64,000 nucleotides of DNA, from assembly GCF_022606355.1 (NCBI RefSeq), contig NZ_JAHHZQ010000006.1:1-64000 (forward strand). Reading direction: 5' to 3'. How positions within the stretch are numbered: position 1 is the first letter of the stretch; the number at the start of each line of letters is the position of its first letter. Source of the stretch: Leifsonia shinshuensis (GTDB lineage: Bacteria > Actinomycetota > Actinomycetes > Actinomycetales > Microbacteriaceae). Shown in pieces: positions 1-9,995 of the stretch. The notes under the pieces were generated by a model, which saw only the letters and a program-made list of their open reading frames with translations, was not told where the DNA came from and ran no database searches. The translations under genes were made by a program, and so were the position numbers.

Positions 1-39
1 CGACGGAAATTCTCACTGAATCGTTCTCCTCAAATGCCG

Positions 40-97
40 GTTGTGGTCGTGGGGCCCGTTGTGGTCATGGGGCCCCTTCGTGGTCGTGGGATGGCCC
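40..97. repeat. Short imperfect tandem repeat
   Basis: Three imperfect consecutive copies (about 40-57, 58-75 and 76-97) share the core GTGGTC-rTGGGGCCC; the third copy has a small insertion. No convincing gene overlaps it. The GGGGCCC palindromes inside each unit could fold, but no function is inferred. Confidence 0.6.
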
Positions 98-482
98 GAC
101 GGAACACACGTCGAACGTGGCCGGTGCGGGTGCCGCTCGATGTCAGGGGAGGCACCCGCACCACTCGCCGCCGGAGGGGATGATGGTGGCGGCGGGCCGA
201 CCGCGGCGATTCCCGAAATTCGTCGCGATGTGTGAAATTGTGTGCTCCAGTCCGCCTCCATCGCAATGGCCGGAGCGGGAATTCACCCACCTTCCGAGCG
301 AAGATCACCCGATTCCACGCAATGCACGTTTTGCATGCATTTCACCTCGTTCTCGCCCGGGTGCTCACCCGATGCGCAGCTACCGTGAACCGCACGTTCG
401 GGGAACGACGCTCGACCGGGTCCTGCAGATCCGACCTCTCCGATCGACAGAGGAACTCATCAGAGAACGGTTGGAGAGATCG
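98..482. other. Noncoding leader upstream of surface cluster A
   Basis: No reading frame here looks coding. The stretch contains three TCACCC hexamers (283-288, 305-310, 365-370); the last two share TCACCCGAT and are 60 bases apart. The same hexamer, or its complement GGGTGA, recurs upstream of both LAL regulators and of the big wall protein of cluster B. GGAGAG at 473-478 is the likely ribosome binding site of the first gene. Confidence 0.5.
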
Positions 483-1016
483 ATGAACAGACTCACGAAA
501 GGGTTGATCGCCGGTGGCGCGGGCTTGGCGCTGCTGATCGGATCGGCCGGCACCTTGGCGCTCTGGAACGATGCGGCGACGCTCAACGCGGGCGCCGTCG
601 ACTCCGGTGTGCTGACGGTGAGCGCGACGGGAGGCGCGTGGGACAACACGATCACCGCGTGGTCGCCGGGCGACACCGCGACGTACACCGCCGACGTGTC
701 GATCGTCGCGCAGGGCGACAACCTGCACTCCCAGCTCTCCATCGACCCGTCATCCATCACGGGAGACCCGGAGCTGCTCGCCGCTCTGCAGATCACGATG
801 ACGGTCGGCACGAGCTCCGGCGGCACACTCACCCCGGTCGCAGGACAGCCGAACACGTTCGACGTCGTCTCGGCGACACCGACGACCACGGCGCCGATCA
901 CGGCACCGGTGACGGTCACCGTCACCTTCCCCGCCGACTCGGTCACCGGAACGGTGGCGCAGGCCCAGTCCGTTCAGCTCGGCGGGCTTCAGTTCCTGTT
1001 GCAGCAGACACCCTGA
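483..1016 (+). CDS. SipW-type exported surface protein
   Basis: Predicted exported protein of 177 residues with a SipW-dependent (alternate-type) signal peptide: a basic N-terminus, a hydrophobic stretch at about residues 10-28, then the diagnostic ALWND motif and a DSGVL segment. The rest is Thr/Ser/Val-rich and probably an all-beta fold. The ATG at 483 was chosen over in-frame upstream codons because it follows GGAGAG and puts the signal peptide at the N-terminus. It is first in a run of four exported proteins followed by a signal peptidase (3403-4026), the presumed processing enzyme. TasA-type fibre subunits carry this kind of signal in Firmicutes; whether this one polymerises is unknown. 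Confidence 0.85.
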   Translation: MNRLTKGLIAGGAGLALLIGSAGTLALWNDAATLNAGAVDSGVLTVSATGGAWDNTITAWSPGDTATYTADVSIVAQGDNLHSQLSIDPSSITGDPELLAALQITMTVGTSSGGTLTPVAGQPNTFDVVSATPTTTAPITAPVTVTVTFPADSVTGTVAQAQSVQLGGLQFLLQQTP

Positions 1017-1055
1017 CGACGGCACGATCGAGCGGATTCGACGGGAGGGGTGGTG

Positions 1056-1613
1056 ATGAGAGAACGACGGGCACGACGATCGCTGTTGTCTCCCGCCCTC
1101 CTGACCGCGTCGATCGCGCTCGTCGCAGGCGTCAGCGTCGGGGGGAGCTACGCCCTGTGGAACGGGGGAGCTCCCATATCCGAGACGGAGGTCCGTTCCG
1201 GAACCCTGACGGCGACGGTCGCGGTCGGCGATACAGGCTCGCCGACCGCGACCTCGGCCGCGTTCGACCCGGCCGCGTTCGACGGGATGCTCCCGGGCGA
1301 GACGCGAACGCAGACGCTCACGGTGGGGAACACCGGGACGACGGCTTTCCTGGTCGCCGCCTCCCTGGACGCGGCGTCGTCGGCGAGTGCCGACGTGTCC
1401 TGGACGCTCGCCCCCGGCAGCTGCGCCGCACCGGGTGGGGTGGGAGTCCCGCTCGGCGCGACCGCGGCGAACGTCGGCGGCCCGCTGGCCGGGAGCACGT
1501 TCTCGTCCTACTGCCTGAGCGTCACGCTCGGGCCCGACGTCCCAGCGGACGTCGCGGGGACGACCGTGGCCGACTTCACCCTCCTCCTCGACGCGAATCA
1601 GGACCGGCCATGA
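1056..1613 (+). CDS. SipW-type exported surface protein
   Basis: Predicted exported protein of 185 residues. Basic N-terminus, hydrophobic segment at about residues 13-32, then the SipW-type YALWNGG motif followed by a RSGTL segment, as in the preceding gene. The ATG at 1056 sits 5 bases after GGGAGGGG; GTG codons at 1050 and 1053 are in-frame alternatives. The remainder is Ala/Thr/Val-rich with a Cys pair in the C-terminal half (SCAAPG, YCLSV). Its stop overlaps the next start (ATGA), so it is probably co-translated with it. Likely a secreted beta-sandwich surface protein; no enzymatic motif is visible. Confidence 0.83.
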   Translation: MRERRARRSLLSPALLTASIALVAGVSVGGSYALWNGGAPISETEVRSGTLTATVAVGDTGSPTATSAAFDPAAFDGMLPGETRTQTLTVGNTGTTAFLVAASLDAASSASADVSWTLAPGSCAAPGGVGVPLGATAANVGGPLAGSTFSSYCLSVTLGPDVPADVAGTTVADFTLLLDANQDRP

Positions 1614-2677
1614 CCCGGGAACCTCGCCCGCGCCGACGCTTCCGGGCCGCCCTCATCGCTTCGGCGGTCGGTGGCCTGCTGGCCGGCATCCTCGCCGGCC
1701 CCGCCGCAGTGGCGCTGTGGAGCGCGCAGGTGACCGTCTCCGGGCACGTCACGGCCGGGCAGGTCGCCGCCTCCGCCGACGTCGCACCGCAGGCCGTGAC
1801 CTTCGCCAATGGGGCGCGCACGCGCGCGGCACTGGTGACGATCAGCAACACGACGTCCGGTCCGACGACGGTGCCGGCCGGGGTGCGGGCGGAGCTCTCG
1901 GTCCCCTCCGCACTCGATGCGGGGATCCTCGCCACGGCGTGGCCGGTTCCCGCACCCGCCGACTGCACCGACGACGCCGTGGCTCCTCCGGACGCGGTGA
2001 CAGGCGCCTGGACGGATGGGCTCACCGTCGCGGGCGATCCCGTCGCACCAGGAGCCCAGACCTACCTCTGCGTGCAGACCACCGGCTCGGCCCGGGCTTT
2101 CGGAGTCACCGGTGGAACTCAGACGTTCGATCCCGCCGTCGCCGTGACCCTGTCGGTGCACGGTCTCTCCGCGACGGCGACGGCGACGGCGACCTTCACG
2201 ACGCAGCTGATCTTTCCCGTCAGCCTCTGGAACGACGGGCGCGTCCAGCAGATCCGGCCCGACCGCGACAGGACCCTGTGCCTGGACGTCGGGGCCACGA
2301 TGGGCGGGCCGGTCTCGCTGGCGGCCTGCCAGGGCTCCCCCTCCGCCCCGGGCCCGAACCAGTTCTTCGTCTGGAACACGGTGGCCCCCGACTTCTCGAC
2401 GCTGACGGCGGGCAGAGCGGCGGGCGGACGTGTGACGATCGACCCCGATGGCACGCTGAGCACGCGCGATGCCGGAGCTGCGGGCGTCCAGACCTGGCAA
2501 CTGCAGGTCCAGGGCACCAGCATCGTCCAGCTCGTGTCGGAGAGTGGTCTGTGCTGGACGGCTCCGGCTGCAGCGGGCCCGGTGACGGCGGCGGTCTGCG
2601 ACGGGTCGGCGGCGCAGCAGTGGGCCTTCTATCTCGTCTCGACGGGAACGACCGACACGCCGGGCGGTACCGGATGA
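1610..2677 (+). CDS. SipW-type exported protein with ricin-like lectin domain
   Basis: Predicted exported protein of 355 residues. Residues 1-40 form a basic then hydrophobic alternate-type signal ending in VALWSAQ. A Ser/Thr-rich beta domain follows to about residue 205. Residues about 215-345 look like a ricin B-type beta-trefoil: TLCLDVG and VSLAACQG segments and QxW-like triads (QFFVW, QTWQL, QQWAF). Such domains bind carbohydrate in other proteins, so surface or polysaccharide adhesion is inferred. Start and stop overlap both neighbours by 4 bases, placing it firmly in the cluster A operon. The lectin assignment rests on motif reading only. Confidence 0.78.
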   Translation: MTREPRPRRRFRAALIASAVGGLLAGILAGPAAVALWSAQVTVSGHVTAGQVAASADVAPQAVTFANGARTRAALVTISNTTSGPTTVPAGVRAELSVPSALDAGILATAWPVPAPADCTDDAVAPPDAVTGAWTDGLTVAGDPVAPGAQTYLCVQTTGSARAFGVTGGTQTFDPAVAVTLSVHGLSATATATATFTTQLIFPVSLWNDGRVQQIRPDRDRTLCLDVGATMGGPVSLAACQGSPSAPGPNQFFVWNTVAPDFSTLTAGRAAGGRVTIDPDGTLSTRDAGAAGVQTWQLQVQGTSIVQLVSESGLCWTAPAAAGPVTAAVCDGSAAQQWAFYLVSTGTTDTPGGTG

Positions 2678-3399
2678 ACGCTCTCGCCGCCGCTCTCGCG
2701 CTCGCCCTCGCCGGTGTGACCGGTGCCTCTGGGCTGGGTGCACAGGCCACCTCGCCGTCCGTCGCTTCGCCGGTCTACGTCCTCACGGCCCAGGCGAACA
2801 GCATCGTGCGGACCCCGCAGGCGCTCTTCGACGGCTCGATCCTGGTGCCGCGCACGAGCGCGCACGATCGCTTCGCCGTGCAGAACGGCTCGGGCGGCGT
2901 CGCCTACCTCCGCGTCGCGCTGACGTCGGTCGACGTTCCTCACGACGATCTGCGTCGGTCGCTCTCGCTCGACGTCTCGACGGCGACGGGCTCCGGTCCG
3001 GCGGTGTCCCTCGACTCGCCCGGCTCGTGCGTCACCCTGCTCGCGCCGCTGCCCGTGGCGCCCGGCGCGACCGTGAACGTCTTCGCCGCTCTTGCGCTGG
3101 GCGACCTGGCAGGGACCGTCGCCCAGTCCGAGCCGATCGACTTCTCGCTCCTGGTGGTGCTGGACGCCGACCCGGCCGGTTCGGGCTGTGACACCGGAGG
3201 CTCGGGTGGGGGCGGCGTGGCCCCTCCCGGTTCCGCTGACCGTCCTGGCAGGGATCCGCTCGCGGCGACCGGGTCCGACATCCTGGCCGCAAGCTGGCTC
3301 GTCGCGGCTCTCGGAGCGGCCGGCGCGGCTGCCCTGGCCGCTCGTGCGCACGGGGCCGCGCGCCGGACGACAGGTCGCGGCCCGCGAGGAAGGGGATGA
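2674..3399 (+). CDS. LAxTG-anchored surface protein
   Basis: Predicted wall-anchored protein of 241 residues. It begins with a Sec-type hydrophobic signal (about residues 3-22, no ALW motif). A beta-rich ectodomain follows, then a Gly/Pro-rich linker, LAATG near residue 197, a hydrophobic segment and a basic tail (ARAHGAARR). LAxTG is the recognition form associated with class E sortases in high-GC actinobacteria; no sortase gene is present in this window, so that enzyme must be encoded elsewhere. The start overlaps the previous stop (ATGA). It may be the wall anchor for the three preceding SipW-type proteins (inference from gene order). Confidence 0.8.
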   Translation: MNALAAALALALAGVTGASGLGAQATSPSVASPVYVLTAQANSIVRTPQALFDGSILVPRTSAHDRFAVQNGSGGVAYLRVALTSVDVPHDDLRRSLSLDVSTATGSGPAVSLDSPGSCVTLLAPLPVAPGATVNVFAALALGDLAGTVAQSEPIDFSLLVVLDADPAGSGCDTGGSGGGGVAPPGSADRPGRDPLAATGSDILAASWLVAALGAAGAAALAARAHGAARRTTGRGPRGRG

Positions 3400-3402
3400 G
3401 GC

Positions 3403-4026
3403 ATGGACATCGCCGAAACGAAGCACGGACGCCGGTCCTCCCGGTCGCACCGCCGGATCGCGGTGCCGCGGATCGCACGCGCGGCCGGAAAGGCCGTCGC
3501 CGCCGGATTGCTGATCCTGGTCTGCGGACTGCTCGTGGCGGCGGTCGGCGTCCCCATCGCGACGGGATCCGACACCTACACGGTGCTCACACGGTCGATG
3601 GAACCCGGCCTGCCGCCCGGCACGCTCCTCGTCGTGCGTCCCGCGGCCCGGAACAGCCTCCACGTCGGCGACGTGGTGACCTATCAGCTCCATTCCGGCA
3701 AACCCGATGTCGTCACCCACCGCATCGTCCGCGTGGAGGCGAGCTCCGACGGGACCAAGCGATACATCACCCGGGGCGATGCCAACGCCGTCGCCGACGC
3801 GGCGCCGGTGCGCGCCGAGCAAGTGCGGGGTCGGGTCTGGTACGCGATTCCGGCCATCGGTTGGCTGGCGGTCGTGAAGAACAGCGCATCACTGCAACCG
3901 TGGCTGATCGGGGTCGGCGCGCTCCTGGTCCTCTACTCCCTCGTCTCGATCGCCGCGTGGCTGCGGAACAAGAGGCGCAGGGACTCCTCGCCCGTCGTCC
4001 ATCGGGAGACGTACATCCCGCTCTAG
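3403..4026 (+). CDS. Signal peptidase I, SipW/ER type
   Basis: Membrane serine peptidase of 207 residues that would cleave signal peptides at the outer face of the membrane. A transmembrane segment lies at about residues 31-52, the catalytic Ser is Ser65 in TRSMEPG, and the ER/archaeal-type His is His106 in VVTHRIV (His instead of the usual bacterial Lys). A GDAN box lies near residue 126 and a second hydrophobic segment near the C-terminus. It starts 3 bases after the preceding gene. By known SipW/TasA logic it should process the ALW-motif proteins encoded just upstream. Its stop overlaps the convergent regulator gene by 4 bases. Confidence 0.93.
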   Translation: MDIAETKHGRRSSRSHRRIAVPRIARAAGKAVAAGLLILVCGLLVAAVGVPIATGSDTYTVLTRSMEPGLPPGTLLVVRPAARNSLHVGDVVTYQLHSGKPDVVTHRIVRVEASSDGTKRYITRGDANAVADAAPVRAEQVRGRVWYAIPAIGWLAVVKNSASLQPWLIGVGALLVLYSLVSIAAWLRNKRRRDSSPVVHRETYIPL

Positions 4027-4451
4027 GGGTGCAGGCGCGCCAGCGGCTCGAGTGCCGCGACCACGTCGGCGAGCACGTTGGGCGCGAGGTCGAGCAGATG
4101 CCGATCCGCGACCTCCCGCACACGGCGGGCACGCAGTGTGAGGATCGCCCCGGCCATCGACGCCAGTGCCGGCGGGAGCGCGCCTCCCTCGAGCAGGAAC
4201 GACGTGGGAACACCGAAGACGCGCGCGAGTCCGGCGATCACATCGTCCGGGGGGAGGACGCCGCAGCCGCCGCCGACCAGCCGCGACCACTCGGACGGGC
4301 GCAATGACAGGTTCTGGGGACGGAGCGAGCCCACCAGTTCCGCGTAGGAGAACGGGGAGCCTCTGACCACCTCGGCGAAGTCCTGCAGCAGCTGGATCCG
4401 TCGGGCCAGGCCGGCTCTGGAGGGGTCGCCGGGAACGGTGTGCTCTGTCAT
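4023..4451 (-). CDS. XRE-type helix-turn-helix regulator (EspR-like)
   Basis: Predicted DNA-binding protein of 142 residues. A helix-turn-helix is visible in the first half: SPFSYAELVG, LRPSEWSRLVGG, DDVIAGLARVFGV, FLLEGG. This arrangement resembles the EspR/XRE regulators of actinobacteria, in which the N-terminal HTH is followed by a dimerising helical tail. The ATG at 4451 was chosen over upstream in-frame codons because GAGGAGG lies just ahead of it. It converges on the signal peptidase gene and is divergent from the LAL regulator at 4932, so it may regulate cluster A (inference). Confidence 0.78.
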   Translation of the reverse strand: MTEHTVPGDPSRAGLARRIQLLQDFAEVVRGSPFSYAELVGSLRPQNLSLRPSEWSRLVGGGCGVLPPDDVIAGLARVFGVPTSFLLEGGALPPALASMAGAILTLRARRVREVADRHLLDLAPNVLADVVAALEPLARLHP

Positions 4452-4931
4452 CGAGCCTCCTCGCTGCCGGTGCGCCGGACGCGTCCACGGTTGCACGGGA
4501 AGCGTGCGGCAACGGGTTCCCCCGGGCGTTCGGCGTCGACTTTCACCCGGCGATTCGTCCCGGTGTGGAGGATCCACCCAGTGGGCCAGCGGGTGAACGT
4601 ACAGGTGATGCTAAGGAACACGGCGTATGATCTTTGCAATGTTACCCACACACCTTGGGTGATTCGTCGGATGAAGACCCCCAGATGTGGGGGCGCAGAC
4701 CACCGTGATGGTCTTCCGCTGAGCGGTATCGCTTGTAATCGGCCTGCGATCATCGCACATGCGCTCTTGGCGGCGCCCGACCGAATGGGGGCCGGGAGTT
4801 GAAGACCGGGGCGGATCACGAGGGGGGCGACAAGGGATGAGTAAGAGAAGGGTCGCGTCGCGACATGTGCGCGTTACGTTCCGCGCGGTAGCCGGATCGT
4901 ACGCAGTGACACCCAGCCGAAGGAGTCCAGC
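4452..4931. other. Divergent intergenic control region
   Basis: About 480 noncoding bases separate the XRE gene (leftward) from the LAL regulator (rightward). It holds TCACCC at 4543-4548, GGGTGA at 4591-4596 and an imperfect inverted repeat TTACCC-N9-GGGTGA at 4642-4662. AGGAG at about 4920-4924 precedes the LAL start. No open frame here looks like a gene. Confidence 0.5.
4678..4693. other. Short perfect hairpin CCCCCA-GATG-TGGGGG
   Basis: A 6-bp perfect stem with a GATG tetraloop lies 239 bases before the LAL start. It has no U-run on either strand, so it is not a canonical terminator. It may be an operator or part of a leader; its role is unknown. Confidence 0.4.
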
Positions 4932-7568
4932 ATGACCACCACGCACCCGCACGAGACACGAGTGCAGGAAACCGCCGCAGAGTCGTCGCGGCTTCCGCGC
5001 CTGTCGCGCTACACGATCGAGCGGCCGGCGCTCTTCGATCGCCTCGACCGCGCGCTCCGCGAACAGGCGACCATCGTCCGGGCCCCCGCGGGCTACGGCA
5101 AGACATCGCTCGTCCGCAAATGGCTCGACCGGGCGCACGACGCGAATCGCCCGTCGGCGACCTGGGTCGACCTCGACCTCGTCAGCGGAGGCATGGACGG
5201 GTTCTGGGGCGCCATGCGCACGGCGTTCGACCCGCGAGACGAATCGGCACTCTGGGACGCCGACCCGCTCGCAGCGACGCACGACGGCATCGGCCGGCAC
5301 ATCGGGACGGTCGTCCTGGTCCTCGACGGCTACACACGCAGGTGGGACGGCCTGCTCTCGGGCGAGCTCGTCCAGCTGCTCCGCCGCACGCCCAACCTCC
5401 ACGTCATGGTCCTCACCCGGGCCCTGACCTCCTTCGAGGCCCCTGCTCTCGCGGCGGTGCTCGACCTGGTCGTCGTGCAGAACGACGATCTGGCGTTCGA
5501 GCGTCGGGAGCTCGACGAGGTCGTTCAGCTCCTGGGCACCGAGGTCGAGGCGCGCCTGCTCGACCACGTGTGGAAACGCAGCCACGGCTGGCCGCTGGCG
5601 GCGCGGGCGATGATCCGCGTCTTCGACGACCCGCGGGCCGTCCTGCCCGAGCCCGTCGTGGCACGGGCCCTGGAAGAGATCTCCGAGACGGTGGTCTCCG
5701 AACTGCTCGCACAGGCTCCGCTCGGCGCCACAGCGCGGACCAGCCTCCAGCGCGCTGCCGTCGCGCCGTACCTCGCGCCGCACATCGTCGCTCGGATCGG
5801 GCCCGACGGCGCCGACGACGGTGCGCTCTCCCTGGCGGAGTCGGCAGGACTCGGCATCTGGACGTACGCGCGAGGGCAAGGGCGTCTGGTCTACGAGTTC
5901 CTCGACCCGGTGCGCGCCGTCCTCCGTTCGCAGCTCGAGGCCGAGTCGCCCGGCGAAGGCGATCGGCTGGCGGGTGAACTCCTCGACGTGCTCGAAGCGA
6001 ACGGCGATCCGATCACGGCGCTGCGCCAGGCGCTGCGGAGCAACGAGATCGTGGCGGCGGAGACCATCCTGGCTCGCAACTGGACGTCGGCCTTCACCGA
6101 GGAGGCGGACGACTACCTGCAGGAGCTCAGCGCCCTCGAGCTCGGTGCACTGCGCTCGTCGGTCATCCTGCTGACGGTGACGGGCCTGCTCCGCGAGAAC
6201 GCCGGCGGCGACCCGCTGGGCGCCCTCGACTACTACCACGCCGCCGCGGAACCGCAGGCACTGCGTGGTCGGCGGCTGGAGCCGGTGCGGCAGTACTGGA
6301 CCGACCTGACCAGCATGATCGCGCTGCGCAAGGTGGGCAGGCTCTCACAGGCCGACGACTTCCTCGCCGCGCTGTCCGCCCCCGACATCTCCGTGGCCGA
6401 ACCGCCGCTGGCCTGGCTCGAGATCGGGCTCACCCAGCTGCGCCTGGGTCGCGACCAGGAGGCCGCCACCGCGTTCGAGCGCGCGGCCATCGGAGCCGCG
6501 GACGATCCGAACCTCTACACCTACTCGACCGGAGCCGCGTCCCTCGCGTACGCCCTGCACGGCGAGATCGACAGGGCACAGGCCGTGGCGACCCGCATCG
6601 AGGCCTTCGTCGTCGGCGACCACACCCTGCGACCGAGCGCCTTCATCCCCGTGGCTGTCGCGTCGCGCCTGATCGGCACGGAGGCGCACCCGGACGGCGC
6701 GGTGGAGCCGCTCTCCCCGTGGGCGAACTTCGAGGCCGACCTCGGCGAGCTGCACAGCTACTCCGCCTACGCCGCAGCGCTCGGCGCGCTGGCGTCGGGC
6801 GAACTGGAGCAGGCGCAGCAGGTCATCGACGCCGAGCTGCTCAGCAAGTCCGCCCACTCTCCGAGCAACAGCGAACGGGCGCGCTTCGTGGCGTTGGAGG
6901 CAGACCTCCTGATGTCGCAGGGCAACCTCGTGGCCGCGCAGAAGCTCATCAAGTCGTTTCCGGACGGCACGAACGCCCTGCGTCCCGTGTCGGCCCGCCT
7001 CTTGCTCATGTTCCGCGAGTACCGGAGCGCCCAGCTGCTGGCAGAGGCGGTGCTCGGGGAGGGCGCCGGGCCGCGGACGCGGGTCGAGATGCTCCTCGTG
7101 CAGGCCGAGGCGCTGCAGCGGCTGAAGAGCGCCCGGGCGACGACGATCCGCCTCAACGCCCGTCAGGTCGCCGAGGCCAACAACCTCCTCACCCCGTTCG
7201 TGCTGACGATCGCGGGCCACCCCGCACCCCCACTCGCGATGTCGGTCGATGGCGACGGCGACGCGTCGTCCGAGACCGCGCTGGCCAAGGTCAAGCCGCT
7301 CTTCTCGGAGGCCGCGATGGCGGCGCAACTGACCCAGCGCGAACGCATCGTGCTCGACCGCCTGCAGTCGACGGCGAGCCTGGAGTACATCGCACGGTCG
7401 CTGGTGGTCTCCATCAACACGGTGAAGACCCAGACGCGGAGCATCTACCGCAAGCTCGGGGCGAACTCCCGCGACGAGGCCGTCCGCATCGCCTACGACC
7501 TCGGGCTGCTGAGGCCGCGGCTTCCTCTCGGACGCAACCGCTACGAGGGTGACGACCGGATCGCCTGA
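4932..7568 (+). CDS. LAL-type LuxR transcriptional regulator
   Basis: Large ATP-binding LuxR-family regulator of 878 residues, the usual MalT/LAL size. The N-terminal ATPase has a clear Walker A (APAGYGKTS, about residues 51-59) and a Walker B-like VLVLDG. A long helical TPR-like middle follows. The C-terminus carries the LuxR helix-turn-helix (LTQRERIVLDRL to VSINTVKTQTRSIYRKLGA). Such proteins activate nearby genes after ligand and ATP binding. It lies next to cluster A, and a distant counterpart (35760-38279) lies next to cluster B, which suggests it controls surface-protein expression. The ATG follows AGGAG. Confidence 0.92.
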   Translation: MTTTHPHETRVQETAAESSRLPRLSRYTIERPALFDRLDRALREQATIVRAPAGYGKTSLVRKWLDRAHDANRPSATWVDLDLVSGGMDGFWGAMRTAFDPRDESALWDADPLAATHDGIGRHIGTVVLVLDGYTRRWDGLLSGELVQLLRRTPNLHVMVLTRALTSFEAPALAAVLDLVVVQNDDLAFERRELDEVVQLLGTEVEARLLDHVWKRSHGWPLAARAMIRVFDDPRAVLPEPVVARALEEISETVVSELLAQAPLGATARTSLQRAAVAPYLAPHIVARIGPDGADDGALSLAESAGLGIWTYARGQGRLVYEFLDPVRAVLRSQLEAESPGEGDRLAGELLDVLEANGDPITALRQALRSNEIVAAETILARNWTSAFTEEADDYLQELSALELGALRSSVILLTVTGLLRENAGGDPLGALDYYHAAAEPQALRGRRLEPVRQYWTDLTSMIALRKVGRLSQADDFLAALSAPDISVAEPPLAWLEIGLTQLRLGRDQEAATAFERAAIGAADDPNLYTYSTGAASLAYALHGEIDRAQAVATRIEAFVVGDHTLRPSAFIPVAVASRLIGTEAHPDGAVEPLSPWANFEADLGELHSYSAYAAALGALASGELEQAQQVIDAELLSKSAHSPSNSERARFVALEADLLMSQGNLVAAQKLIKSFPDGTNALRPVSARLLLMFREYRSAQLLAEAVLGEGAGPRTRVEMLLVQAEALQRLKSARATTIRLNARQVAEANNLLTPFVLTIAGHPAPPLAMSVDGDGDASSETALAKVKPLFSEAAMAAQLTQRERIVLDRLQSTASLEYIARSLVVSINTVKTQTRSIYRKLGANSRDEAVRIAYDLGLLRPRLPLGRNRYEGDDRIA

Positions 7569-7591
7569 TCCGGTCGGGGAGGAGTGGTCGA

Positions 7592-7975
7592 ATGTTCGGG
7601 AACCTCTTCAGCGGATGGCACCTCGTCATCCTCGTCGCACTGGTGCTGCTGCTGTTCGGTGCCACCAAGCTCCCCGCCCTGGCGAAAGGTCTAGGCGAGT
7701 CGATCCGCATTCTGCGCAAGGAGACGAAGCCATCGGGGTCCGAGCCCGGTGACGGCGGCGCCGGGGCGGCCACGGAGGCGGGCCCGAGCACGGTGGCGGC
7801 CGGCGCGGCGGAGGCCGGCGCGACCGAACCGGGCGCGACCGAACCGGGCGCGAGCACAGCCGTGCCGAGCCCGACGGATGAGGCGACGCCCGAGAGTTCA
7901 GCGCCGGTACGGCCCTCAGCCGCGGGCGACCGCGTGGCGGACGATCCGGCGGAGCGTCCGCCTCAGCGCGACTGA
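7592..7975 (+). CDS. tatA: Twin-arginine translocase subunit TatA
   Basis: Pore-forming subunit of the Tat pathway, which exports folded proteins. Of 127 residues, the first 50 are a typical TatA: a short periplasmic start, transmembrane helix LVILVALVLLLFG, hinge GATKLPALAKGLG and amphipathic helix ESIRILRKE. The tail is unusually long and Ala/Gly/Thr/Pro-rich, with a direct GATEPGATEPGA repeat (a 15-base DNA repeat). GGGGAGGAG precedes the start, 23 bases after the LAL gene, so co-transcription is possible. Its 3' end overlaps the convergent MarR gene by 13 bases. tatC is not in the window. Confidence 0.93.
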   Translation: MFGNLFSGWHLVILVALVLLLFGATKLPALAKGLGESIRILRKETKPSGSEPGDGGAGAATEAGPSTVAAGAAEAGATEPGATEPGASTAVPSPTDEATPESSAPVRPSAAGDRVADDPAERPPQRD

Positions 7976-8493
7976 CGCGGCGGGGACGCGCTGACGATCT
8001 GGATCAACGCGGCGCGCAGCGCTTCGGGGTCGTCGACTCGCGGGAACACCTCGTCCTCCAGCCCGCGTACCGCCTCGAATGCCGACCGGCCCTGCGGTGT
8101 CATCGTCACGATGTGGCGTCGGCGGTCGGCCGGATCGGGCTCGCGGGTGACGAGCCCTTCGCGTTCCAGCCGGTCGACGGTGCGCGACATGGTCTGCGCC
8201 TCCACCTGGGCGACCCGGGCGAGGTCGCTCTGGGAGCGGATCCCGAGCTCGACGAAGTGCAGCACGATGAGGCCGGCGTGGGTGAGCCCGCGCGCCTCGA
8301 GGGCCTCGTACCAAGCGCGCTCCACGGCGCGGGAGGCGGCGCCGAGCAGGCGTCCCAGAGGCCAGTCGCCCGGGCCGTGCGCCTCGGGCTTCAGCTCCTC
8401 GAGCTTCAGCTCCTCGGCCTCCAGCGCCTCGGGGTTCGGCGCCGTCGGCTCCTGCACCTCCGGTTCGCCGTCCGCCCTCGGCGCGCGCGCCAC
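7963..8493 (-). CDS. MarR-family regulator with acidic N-terminal extension
   Basis: Predicted winged-helix repressor of 176 residues. A disordered acidic region (about residues 10-50, with repeated EAEELKLEELKPEA) precedes the MarR fold: SQSDLARVAQVEAQTMSRTVDRLEREGLV, then the wing DPADRRRHIVTMT. No ATG is available, so the start was placed at the GTG at 8493, which follows AGGAA at ideal distance. It begins 8 bases after argG on the same strand and is probably co-transcribed with it. The ligand is unknown; an arginine link is only a positional guess. Confidence 0.82.
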   Translation of the reverse strand: MARAPRADGEPEVQEPTAPNPEALEAEELKLEELKPEAHGPGDWPLGRLLGAASRAVERAWYEALEARGLTHAGLIVLHFVELGIRSQSDLARVAQVEAQTMSRTVDRLEREGLVTREPDPADRRRHIVTMTPQGRSAFEAVRGLEDEVFPRVDDPEALRAALIQIVSASPPRQSR

Positions 8494-8501
8494 TGTCGTT
8501 C

Positions 8502-9995
<1,494 letters not shown>

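Noticed and set aside
13-308. Overlapping small frames at the left end
   Set aside because: They follow the tandem GTGGTC repeats and are Arg/Pro/His-rich on both strands, with no start signal.
4448-4819. 123-codon minus-strand frame in the LAL/XRE intergenic region
   Set aside because: No ribosome binding site, no recognisable fold, and it covers the likely divergent promoters.
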